A DNA stretch of 64,000 nt from an uncultured Sphingomonas sp. (GTDB lineage Bacteria > Pseudomonadota > Alphaproteobacteria > Sphingomonadales > Sphingomonadaceae), in the NCBI GenBank assembly GCA_913775315.1, contig CAJYIX010000019.1, positions 1 through 64,000 on the forward strand, in the 5' to 3' direction. Below are positions 17,234-24,597 of the stretch, one piece after another. Both the position numbers and the translations under genes were made by a program. The notes beneath the pieces were generated by a model. That model saw nothing but the letters and a program-made list of their open reading frames with translations, searched no databases and was not told the origin of the DNA. Numbering within the stretch: position 1 is the stretch's first letter; each line of letters opens with the position of its first letter.

Positions 17234-18370
17234 TCAACGCTGGACGAACAGGCGGTAGGTCATGACGTTTCGATAGGTCTGGCCGGGTGCCAGCCGCACC
17301 GACGGAAAGCCCTTCTGGTTGGGCGTGTCGGGAAAGAGCTGCGGCTCCATCACGATCGCGTCGCCCATGCGCAGGATCGCATTGCTCTTCGCCTTGATCG
17401 TCCCGTCAAAGAAATTGCCCGAATAGAATTGCAGGCCGGGCTGGTTCGACCACAATTCGAACCCGCGGCCCGACACCGGCTCGACCACGCGGGCCATCAG
17501 GTGCTCGTCGCGGGTCACGGCATCACCGATCACCCAGTTATGGTCGTAGCCGCGGCCATATTCGATCTGCGGGTCGCTCGCATCGCGCACCCGATCGCCG
17601 ATCGCCCGCGGCGTGCGGAAATCGAAGACGGTGCCCGCGACCGGCTTATGCCCGCCGGTCGGGATCGAAGTCGCGTCGGTCGGCGTGAAGCGGTCCGCCG
17701 GGATCTGCACGAGATGTCCCATCGCGCCGCGCGGACTGCCGACGCCGGCAAGGTTCCAATAGGCGTGATTGCTGATGTTGACGACGGTCGGCTTGTCGGT
17801 CGTGGCACGATACTCGATGGTCAGCCGGTTCGCCTCGTCGAGCGAATAGATGGCATAGGTGGTCAGCGTGCCCGGATAACCCATGTCGCCATCGGGACTG
17901 ACATACCGGAGCGTGACCGACGCGGCCGGGCCGCTCCTCACCTCGGTCACGTCCCAAAGCACCTTGTCGAACCCCTTGGTCCCGCCGTGCAGCGAATTGG
18001 GGCCGTTGTTGACCGGTGCCGAATAAGTCTTGCCGTCGAGCGTGTAGCGCCCCTTGGCGATGCGGTTGGCGACGCGGCCCACCGTCGCGCCGAAGAACTC
18101 GGGTTTGGTCAGATAGCCATCGATCGTATCGTAGCCGATCTGCACATCTTCGACCTTGCCCGCCTTGTCGGGCATGCGAAGCGCCTGGATCGAGGCGCCG
18201 AGCGCGATGATCGTCGCGCTCACGCCCTTGCCGTTCGACAGCGTGATCGCCGCGACCGGTCGCCCGTCGGGCATCACGCCGAAGGTCGATCGCTTCGCCT
18301 CGCCGGCCAGCGCCGGCGACGCGGCCAGCGTCAGGCCAAGCGCTGCCGCGATGATAGATGTGCGCGTCAT
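17234..18370 (-). CDS. galM: Exported aldose 1-epimerase (mutarotase)
   Basis: This enzyme interconverts alpha and beta anomers of galactose and other aldoses. The protein is 378 residues. It differs from cytoplasmic GalM by carrying a clear signal peptide (MTRTSIIAAALGLTLAASPALA), so it acts in the periplasm. Active-site motifs are GPNSLHGGTKGFDK, NISNHAYWNLAG (catalytic His) and VMEPQLFPDTPNQ (catalytic Glu). ATG at 18370 is chosen for the GGGAG five to eight bases upstream and the signal peptide that follows; the frame is open further upstream into promoter sequence. It is divergent from the TonB receptor and is followed by the GH5-like enzyme. Confidence 0.93.
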   Translation of the reverse strand: MTRTSIIAAALGLTLAASPALAGEAKRSTFGVMPDGRPVAAITLSNGKGVSATIIALGASIQALRMPDKAGKVEDVQIGYDTIDGYLTKPEFFGATVGRVANRIAKGRYTLDGKTYSAPVNNGPNSLHGGTKGFDKVLWDVTEVRSGPAASVTLRYVSPDGDMGYPGTLTTYAIYSLDEANRLTIEYRATTDKPTVVNISNHAYWNLAGVGSPRGAMGHLVQIPADRFTPTDATSIPTGGHKPVAGTVFDFRTPRAIGDRVRDASDPQIEYGRGYDHNWVIGDAVTRDEHLMARVVEPVSGRGFELWSNQPGLQFYSGNFFDGTIKAKSNAILRMGDAIVMEPQLFPDTPNQKGFPSVRLAPGQTYRNVMTYRLFVQR

Positions 18371-18480
18371 TTCCGCTCCCGTGCTTGTCGTTCTTGATTG
18401 ACGGTCGGGCGGCCGGACGCCGCATCCGCAGTCGTTGGGCCGGATCGTAACGCGACGATTTGCTTCGACAAGTCGCAAAA

Positions 18481-18492
18481 TCGAATATATCA
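18481..18492. promoter_or_regulatory. AT-rich candidate operator in the galM/TonB-receptor divergent region
   Basis: TCGAATATATCA (reverse TGATATATTCGA) lies in the 211-bp gap between galM and the TonB receptor. It resembles the elements at 13547 and 24542. It is the most AT-rich part of the gap and could serve either promoter. The assignment is by sequence likeness only. Confidence 0.3.
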
Positions 18493-18581
18493 GATAAATG
18501 TGTATTGCGGCCGAAACAGCGCGGCGATATGTCGGAGTTTATCCGCGCACGAGACCGCGGCGAACTTGAAGGGGAGAGATA

Positions 18582-21416
18582 ATGAAGACCAAGCTCGTCC
18601 TGTTGGCGTCGGCCTCGCTGGCCGTGATGCTCGGCGCAGCAGCGCCCGCCATGGCGCAGAGCACGGCGCTCGAGACGCCCAAGCCCGAGACCGCTTCCGA
18701 CCAGAACGCCAACCCCGCCACCCCCGGTCCTTCGGCGCAAGAGGGCGCGGCGGACGACGGCGAGATCGTCGTCACGGGCCTTCGCCGCAGCCTCGAATCG
18801 GCACAGGCGGTGAAGCGCAACTCCGACGGCATTGTCGACGCCATCGTCGCCGAGGATATCGGCAAGCTGCCCGACACCTTCGCCTCCGCCGCACTCGCGC
18901 GCGTGACCGGCGTCCAGGTGACGCGCGGCGGTGGCGAGGCGGCGGGCGTGCAGGTCCGCGGCCTGCCCGATATCAGCACCACCTATAACGGGCGCGAGAT
19001 CTTCACCGCCGAGGGCCGCTTCGTCCAGATCCAGGATTTCCCCGCCGGCACCGTCGCCGCGCTCGAGGTCTACAAGTCGGGCACCGCCAACCTGATCGAG
19101 GGCGGTATCGGCGGCCAGATCAACGTCCGCGGCCGACGCCCGTTCGACTTCCAGGGTTTTGAGCTGTCGGGCTCGCTCAACGGTGTGTCGTGGGAACAGT
19201 CGGGCGACCTGTCGTGGAACGGCAACCTGCTCGTCAGCAACCGCTGGGACACCGGCATCGGCGAGATGGGCCTGTTGGTCAACGCCAGCTATGTGGGGAT
19301 CAACTTCCTCGATTCGACCCGCGAGCAGTCGCTGGTCATCGGCACCACGAACGAGGGGAATGCGCCCGGCGCCGCCGGCGTCCGCTTTCCCGACGCGCAG
19401 GGGCTGTTCTACGGCTATGGCGACCGCTTCCGCCCCTCGGCCAACGCCGCCTTCCAGTGGCGACCGACGCCCGAGCTCGAAATCTATGTCGATGGCCTGT
19501 TCCAGGGCTATCGCGGCAAGGACGAAAACCGCTTTCTCTTCTTCCCCATCTTCGGCGGCGGCGATTTCCGGCTGAGCAACGTCACCGTCCGTCCCGGCAC
19601 CAACATCGCCCAGAGCGCGACCGTCACCGGCGCCAACGCGCCCGACGGCTATTACGGCGCCGCGCAGGGCAAGACGGATACCTATCAGGTCGGCGGCGGC
19701 GCGACGTGGAAGAAGGGCGGGCTCCAGCTCTCGGCCGACGTCGCCTACACCGACAGCAAGTACACCTTCAATCTGAACAATATCGACCACGCGTTCCGCA
19801 GTTCGCCAGTGCGCGACGTGATCTTCGAGGTCGACGGCAACGACGGCGGACCGAGCCTCAGCTTCCGCAACTTCGATGTGACCGATCCGAGCAACTTCCT
19901 CAGCCGCGGCTTCTTCCAAGAAAATCTCGTCGTCACCGGCAAGGATATCCAGGCACGCGCCGACGCGCAGTATGAGTTCGACGGCGGCTTCATCAAGCGC
20001 ATCCAGGCGGGCGTTCGCTACAACGACCGCGACGCGACGCGCGACCGCGGCTCGCTGTACATCTTCAATCTGCCCGCCGGCATCCCGCTGACCGCCCTGC
20101 CGGTCGATATCCAGTCCACGCGGCCCGGCTTCGACTACAACAACGCCTTCCCGGTCCGCACCTTCGCGGCAATCCCGGCCGAAAGCATCCGCGACAATCT
20201 AGCCGCGGTCCGCGCCTTCTACGGCGCGCCGGAGGGGCAGCCGCCGTTCAGCCCGACCGAGAACTTCAGGGCCAACGAAAAGTCATACGCGGCTTATGCA
20301 CAGGTCAAATACGGCTTCGATATCAGCAGCAACATCACGCTCGACGGTCTGGTCGGTCTTCGCGCGGTCAAGACCGAGACGACGATCTCCGGCTTCGCGC
20401 AGGAGCAGACCAGCGCCCCGGGCGTCGATCCGCCGACATTCTCTTTCTCGCCCATCACGGCCGAGAACGACTATGTCGATTACCTGCCTAATGCGAGCGC
20501 GCGTTTCGGCATCGGCAGCGAGGTCCAGCTGCGCCTTAATTATACGCAGACCCGCACCCGCCCGAACTTCTTCGACCTCAACCCGACGCTTACGGTCGGC
20601 TCGCCCGTCACCATTCCGCCCGAGTGCGCGACGGATCCGTCGCTGCCCCAGTGCGCACCGAACAGCAACCTGCGCGGAATCTCCGGCGGCAACCCGAACC
20701 TGCGTCCGCTCACCTCGGACAATTACGACGTCAGCCTCGAATGGTATTTCTCGCGCTCGGGCTCGCTCACCGGCGCGCTGTTCCGCCGCGATGCCAACGG
20801 CTTCATCAGCCGGATCGAGCAGGTCGGCGTCGATGTCGGTTACGGCCCGTCGCGCCTCAACCTGCCGGTCAACACCGGCCAGACCCGCTTTCAGGGCGCC
20901 GAGGTCGGCTTCACCAGCTTCCTCGACTTTGCCGGCATTCCCGAATGGGCGAAGGGCTTCGGCATTCAGGCGAACGCGACCTATATCGATTCGAAGGGCG
21001 ACCTGAACGCTGCGCTGGCGAGCGCACCCAATGTCGCCGGCCAGCGGGTCCGCTTCAACGGCGTGTCAGAATGGGCGGGCAACATCGTCGGCCTGTATGA
21101 AAAGCCGTTCTTCTCGGCCCGCCTCGCCTACAATTACCGCTCCGACTTCGTACAATATTACAGCCAGGAGCCGCTCGACGTGGGCGCGGACGGCAGCCCG
21201 CGGACGCGCGGCGTGGTGGAAAAGGGTCGCGGCCAGCTCGACTTTTCGACCACGGTGACGCCGGTGCCGAACGTCACCTTCGCGTTCGATGTGGTCAACG
21301 TGCTCGGCAATCCGCTGCGCCGCTATCGCGAGTTCAACGATGCGGGCGACGAGTACGCCCGCCAGATCCTGTATCTCGAGCGGACCTATTCGGTCGGCGT
21401 GCGGTTCCGCTTCTGA
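18582..21416 (+). CDS. TonB-dependent outer-membrane receptor of the sugar locus
   Basis: This 944-residue receptor has a signal peptide (ending APAMAQ), a TonB box region (DDGEIVVTGLRRS, about 60-72), a plug domain, and a 22-strand barrel ending in the expected terminal Phe (GVRFRF). The ALARVTGVQVTRGGGEAAGVQVRGL plug motif and the large size match the TIGR01782-type receptors that import oligosaccharides in sphingomonads and Caulobacter. GGGGAGAGATA precedes the ATG. Its stop shares 1 bp with the start of a GH43 gene. This supports a role in taking up arabinan- or galactan-derived oligosaccharides. The substrate is inferred from neighbours only. Confidence 0.92.
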   Translation: MKTKLVLLASASLAVMLGAAAPAMAQSTALETPKPETASDQNANPATPGPSAQEGAADDGEIVVTGLRRSLESAQAVKRNSDGIVDAIVAEDIGKLPDTFASAALARVTGVQVTRGGGEAAGVQVRGLPDISTTYNGREIFTAEGRFVQIQDFPAGTVAALEVYKSGTANLIEGGIGGQINVRGRRPFDFQGFELSGSLNGVSWEQSGDLSWNGNLLVSNRWDTGIGEMGLLVNASYVGINFLDSTREQSLVIGTTNEGNAPGAAGVRFPDAQGLFYGYGDRFRPSANAAFQWRPTPELEIYVDGLFQGYRGKDENRFLFFPIFGGGDFRLSNVTVRPGTNIAQSATVTGANAPDGYYGAAQGKTDTYQVGGGATWKKGGLQLSADVAYTDSKYTFNLNNIDHAFRSSPVRDVIFEVDGNDGGPSLSFRNFDVTDPSNFLSRGFFQENLVVTGKDIQARADAQYEFDGGFIKRIQAGVRYNDRDATRDRGSLYIFNLPAGIPLTALPVDIQSTRPGFDYNNAFPVRTFAAIPAESIRDNLAAVRAFYGAPEGQPPFSPTENFRANEKSYAAYAQVKYGFDISSNITLDGLVGLRAVKTETTISGFAQEQTSAPGVDPPTFSFSPITAENDYVDYLPNASARFGIGSEVQLRLNYTQTRTRPNFFDLNPTLTVGSPVTIPPECATDPSLPQCAPNSNLRGISGGNPNLRPLTSDNYDVSLEWYFSRSGSLTGALFRRDANGFISRIEQVGVDVGYGPSRLNLPVNTGQTRFQGAEVGFTSFLDFAGIPEWAKGFGIQANATYIDSKGDLNAALASAPNVAGQRVRFNGVSEWAGNIVGLYEKPFFSARLAYNYRSDFVQYYSQEPLDVGADGSPRTRGVVEKGRGQLDFSTTVTPVPNVTFAFDVVNVLGNPLRRYREFNDAGDEYARQILYLERTYSVGVRFRF

Positions 21417-22384
21417 TGAAGCGCCTGGCACTCCTCTCGCTCGTCCTGACCCTGGGGGCCGCCGCACCGGCACCCCAGGGCAACCCGCAGTTCCAGGGCG
21501 CCGACCCGCACGCGCTGATGATCGGCGACGAGATGTGGGTGTTCCCGACCGGCGGCCCGGTGGGCGCCTGGGACGCCGACCGCTTCCATGCCTTTTCCTC
21601 TCGCGACCTGAAATCGTGGCGCGACCGCGGCGAGCTCATCAACCGCAAGTCGATTAAATGGGTGCGCGACGACGGCGCGCCCGAACGGTTCCTGTGGGCA
21701 CCCGGCGTCGCGCGGGCCAACGGCAAATGGTATCTCTATTATTCGCTCGGCCCCAACACGCCCAAGTTCAGCCATATCGGCGTCGCCGTCGCCGACCGGC
21801 CGGAGGGGCCGTATCGGGACAGCGGCAAGCCGCTGCTGACCGGGCGAGCGGGTTTCGAGGCGATCGACCCGATGGTGTTCGTCGATCCGAAGACGGGCAC
21901 GCCCTATTTCTATGCGGGTGGCAGTGCGGGGTCGACGCTGCGCGTGTTCGAGCTCAACCGCGACATGGTCTCCGTCAAGCGAGAGATCGCCGTCGTCAAC
22001 CCGCCCGAGTTTACCGAGGGCGCGTTCATGCACGAGCGCAAGGGCGTCTATTACCTTTCCTACAGCCATGGCCGCTTCAACGGCGAGAGCTATTCGGTGC
22101 ATTACGCGACCGGACCCACACCCACCGGCCCTTTCACCTATCGCGGTGCGATCCTGAAGAGCGACGCGACGCACAAGGGGCCGGGTCATCACAGCTTCGT
22201 CGTGACGCCCAAGGGTGAGACGCTGATCGTCTACCACCGCTGGGAAAATCCATCGGAGCCGGAGCCGTACAAGGGCGAGCGCCAGATCGCGATCGACCGC
22301 GTGAGCTACGCCCCCGACGGCAGCATCCGCCCGATCCGCATGACCGACGGCGCGGCGGCACCGACGCTATCGCCCGGGCGTTAG
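21416..22384 (+). CDS. Exported glycoside hydrolase family 43
   Basis: This 322-residue GH43 enzyme has a signal peptide (MKRLALLSLVLTLGAAAPA). The catalytic residues are base Asp30 in GADPHAL, modulator Asp151 in AIDPMVF, and acid Glu201 in EFTEGAFM. GKWYLYYSLG is the conserved propeller motif. The GADPHAL start and EFTEGAF are common to arabinan- and xylan-active GH43 members, so I do not name a specific activity. It is co-transcribed with the TonB receptor (TGATG overlap), so it probably acts on the glycan as it enters the periplasm. A strong intrinsic terminator follows at 22433. Confidence 0.88.
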   Translation: MKRLALLSLVLTLGAAAPAPQGNPQFQGADPHALMIGDEMWVFPTGGPVGAWDADRFHAFSSRDLKSWRDRGELINRKSIKWVRDDGAPERFLWAPGVARANGKWYLYYSLGPNTPKFSHIGVAVADRPEGPYRDSGKPLLTGRAGFEAIDPMVFVDPKTGTPYFYAGGSAGSTLRVFELNRDMVSVKREIAVVNPPEFTEGAFMHERKGVYYLSYSHGRFNGESYSVHYATGPTPTGPFTYRGAILKSDATHKGPGHHSFVVTPKGETLIVYHRWENPSEPEPYKGERQIAIDRVSYAPDGSIRPIRMTDGAAAPTLSPGR

Positions 22385-22432
22385 CACTCACCGGGGCGGC
22401 CCCTCTCCCCCCTTTCCGCCCCCAACCTCGAT

Positions 22433-22465
22433 GGACCCGGCAGCCACGCGCGGCCGGGTCCTTTT
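22433..22465 (+). terminator. Rho-independent terminator after the TonB receptor-GH43 operon
   Basis: GGACCCGGC and GCCGGGTCC form a perfect 9-bp stem with an 11-nt loop, followed directly by TTTT. It lies 49 bp after the + strand GH43 stop and just before the converging GH43 stop at 22470. The T-run is only on the + strand side, so it chiefly ends the TonB receptor operon. Confidence 0.8.
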
Positions 22466-22469
22466 CGCA

Positions 22470-23510
22470 TTACGCCAGCGGCCCGTTGGCGACCGGCGGA
22501 TCGAATTGCGGCACGCCCGCGGCGTCGTAGCGGATCGGCTGCACCCGCGTGTGGCGGTTGGGATCGAACAGCGGATCGCCCTCGATCTTCTCGTAATCGC
22601 GCGCGTGGAAGACGAGCATGTCGCGCCCGCGCTCGTCCACGGTGAAGCTGTTGTGCCCCGGCCCGTAGATGCGGTGCGCGGCGGACGTCTGCATCACCGG
22701 CACCGGCGACTTGCGCCAGACGGCGGGGTCCATGATGTCGGCATCGTCCCGCGCGGTCAGCATGCCCAGGCAATAGCGCGCATCTGTCGCGCTCGCCGAA
22801 TAGGTCATGAAGAGACGGCCGTTGCGCGCCAGCAACGCCGGCGCCTCCGCCACCTTGAACCCGCGAATTTCCCACGGCAGTTCGGGGATCGTCAGCCGCG
22901 CGGGCTTCGCCGCCAGCGTCAGCGGCGTGGCGAGCGGCGCGAGGTAGAGGTTCGAGTTCGTCTCGATCCCAGGCTCGCGCTGCGCCCAGGCCAGATAGCG
23001 GGTGCCGCGATGCACGAAGCTCGTCGAATCGAGGTTGAAGCTGTCCCACGGCGTCTGAAGCTGACCCAGCACCGACCAGTTGCCCGTCATCGGGTCGGGT
23101 CCGACGCACGATACGGCATAGGTGCGGATGCGGAACACATCCTCGCCCCCGCCGCTCGGCCCGGCGGCGAAATACATGATCCAGCGCCCGTCGATCCGGT
23201 GCAGTTCGGGCGCCCACAGAAAACCCGACATCGGCCCCGTCGCCTCGTGACGCCACAGCACCCGCTCGGGTGCGGTCGTCAGCCCCGCCAGCGTACGCGA
23301 CCGGCGCAGCACAAGCCGGTCATATTCCGGCACCGATCCGGTCATGTAATACCAGCCGTCGTCGTGGCGAAAGACCTGCGCATCGGCGCGGTTCTTCACC
23401 AGCGGATTCACGATGCCGCGCCCCGCCCGCCGCCTTTGAGCGAGGGCCGGCATCGCTGCACTGGCGGCCAGCCCGCCCAGCATCAGGCGGCGCGAAATCG
23501 GAACGGTCAT
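22470..23510 (-). CDS. Tat-exported glycoside hydrolase family 43, probable alpha-L-arabinofuranosidase
   Basis: This 346-residue enzyme has a twin-arginine signal (SRRLMLGGLAASAAMPALAQ). The GH43 triad is base Asp43 in RADAQVF, modulator Asp161 in LDSTSF, and acid Glu222 in VAEAPAL. FLWAPELHRIDGRW and YGPGHNSFT are motifs of exo-arabinofuranosidase-like GH43 proteins. ATG at 23510 overlaps the upstream endo-arabinanase stop by 4 bp; the frame stays open further upstream inside that gene. Together the two genes form a chain-cutting and debranching pair. The base motif reads ADA rather than the more usual ADP, but the Asp itself is kept. Confidence 0.88.
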   Translation of the reverse strand: MTVPISRRLMLGGLAASAAMPALAQRRRAGRGIVNPLVKNRADAQVFRHDDGWYYMTGSVPEYDRLVLRRSRTLAGLTTAPERVLWRHEATGPMSGFLWAPELHRIDGRWIMYFAAGPSGGGEDVFRIRTYAVSCVGPDPMTGNWSVLGQLQTPWDSFNLDSTSFVHRGTRYLAWAQREPGIETNSNLYLAPLATPLTLAAKPARLTIPELPWEIRGFKVAEAPALLARNGRLFMTYSASATDARYCLGMLTARDDADIMDPAVWRKSPVPVMQTSAAHRIYGPGHNSFTVDERGRDMLVFHARDYEKIEGDPLFDPNRHTRVQPIRYDAAGVPQFDPPVANGPLA

Positions 23511-24523
23511 GGCTTTTCTCTCTGTTGCACGGCCCGCGGCCAGCCATCGGCGCCCCAGACGAGCGTCGAGAGACGAAGCGTCGGCGCACCGCCATTTTCC
23601 TTGTCGTAAGCGTGGTAGACGAGGTGATCGACGCCATCGCGCCCGCGGAAATGCCCCGCATGACCCGGCCCGCGGAACCGCCCCTTTTCCTCGAGGTCGG
23701 CACGCAGCAGCACGGTGCCGCCGCCCGCCAGCATCGAACTGCCGTCCCGGCCCCGATACGGTCCGGTAACCGTCTTCGACCGGCCGACCACGGTGTAATA
23801 AGTGCTCGCCGCACCCTTGCAGCAATAGTCGTAGCTGGCGATCAGCCAGTACCAGCCGCCCCGTTCGAAGAGATAGGGCGCCTCGATGATCGACGGCGCG
23901 CCCTGCGGTACCGGGCGACTGGCGAGCGGGAGCGGCTTCTCGCTTGGCCTGCGCGGCTTGCCCGTGCGCGGATCGAGTTCGACCAGCTTCAGCCCGCTCC
24001 AGAAGCTGCCGAACGCCAGCCAATGGCGGCCGTCCCGGTCGGCGATGAACGCTGGGTCGATCGCATTGAAATCGTCACCTGGCGTTGAGGCCAGCACCAT
24101 CCCCTCGTCGCGCCAGCCATAGCCGGGCGCGGCAGGATCGAGCGTGGCACTGGTGGCGAGGCCGATCGCCGAGCGGTTCGAGCCGAAGGTCGAAACCGAA
24201 TAATATAGCCGGTACCGACCGCCGACGAAACTGATGTCCGGCGCCCACAGGTTGCGCGCGCCGGGCACCGCCTTCACCGCCCAATCGGGTAGCGCGGCAA
24301 AGGGCGGGGCAACGGTTCGCCAGCGGATCAGGTCGTCAGACGCGCGCGCGGACAGGATGCCCTGCCCGTCCTTGCCGATCCCGGTGGAATAGACATGCCA
24401 AACCCTGCCCTCGCGAATGAGGACGGGGTCGTGAACCGGGCGGACCTCGCCCTGCGGCGCATCGCCCTGCGCGAACGCCGCCCCCGCCGCCATCAACGCG
24501 CCGATCGCGATCCACCGAACCAA
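23507..24523 (-). CDS. Exported endo-1,5-alpha-L-arabinanase (GH43)
   Basis: This protein cleaves internal alpha-1,5 bonds of arabinan. Of the four GH43 proteins here it is the clearest match to a named activity. Base Asp32 is in VHDPVLI, modulator Asp156 in FNAIDPAF, and acid Glu214 in IIEAPYLF; NLWAPDISFVGGRYRLYYSVSTFG and SYDYCCKG are typical of arabinanases. I place the start at TTG 24523 because GGAGGG lies six bases upstream and a signal peptide follows (MVRWIAIGALMAAGAAFAQ), giving 338 residues. A TTG at 24547 is in frame but lacks a ribosome site. It heads the minus-strand GH43 operon. A palindrome at 24542 sits just upstream. Confidence 0.9.
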   Translation of the reverse strand: MVRWIAIGALMAAGAAFAQGDAPQGEVRPVHDPVLIREGRVWHVYSTGIGKDGQGILSARASDDLIRWRTVAPPFAALPDWAVKAVPGARNLWAPDISFVGGRYRLYYSVSTFGSNRSAIGLATSATLDPAAPGYGWRDEGMVLASTPGDDFNAIDPAFIADRDGRHWLAFGSFWSGLKLVELDPRTGKPRRPSEKPLPLASRPVPQGAPSIIEAPYLFERGGWYWLIASYDYCCKGAASTYYTVVGRSKTVTGPYRGRDGSSMLAGGGTVLLRADLEEKGRFRGPGHAGHFRGRDGVDHLVYHAYDKENGGAPTLRLSTLVWGADGWPRAVQQREKP

Positions 24524-24541
24524 CGCGCGCCCTCCGCTCAC

Positions 24542-24557
24542 AGTCAATAATATGACT
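24542..24557. promoter_or_regulatory. 16-bp palindrome upstream of the arabinanase operon
   Basis: AGTCAATAATATGACT has perfect 5-bp arms (AGTCA/TGACT) around an AT-rich 6-bp centre. It ends 19 bp upstream of the likely TTG start at 24523. Position and symmetry fit an operator bound by a dimeric regulator. Its core resembles the elements at 13547 and 18481. Confidence 0.45.
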
Positions 24558-24597
24558 ATTCAGCGAAGCACGCACGGATGCAAGCCAAATGTCGGAG

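Noticed and set aside
17646..19919. A 757-codon open frame on the minus strand across galM and the TonB receptor
   Set aside because: It runs opposite the receptor and out of frame with galM; composition is that of a reverse complement shadow.
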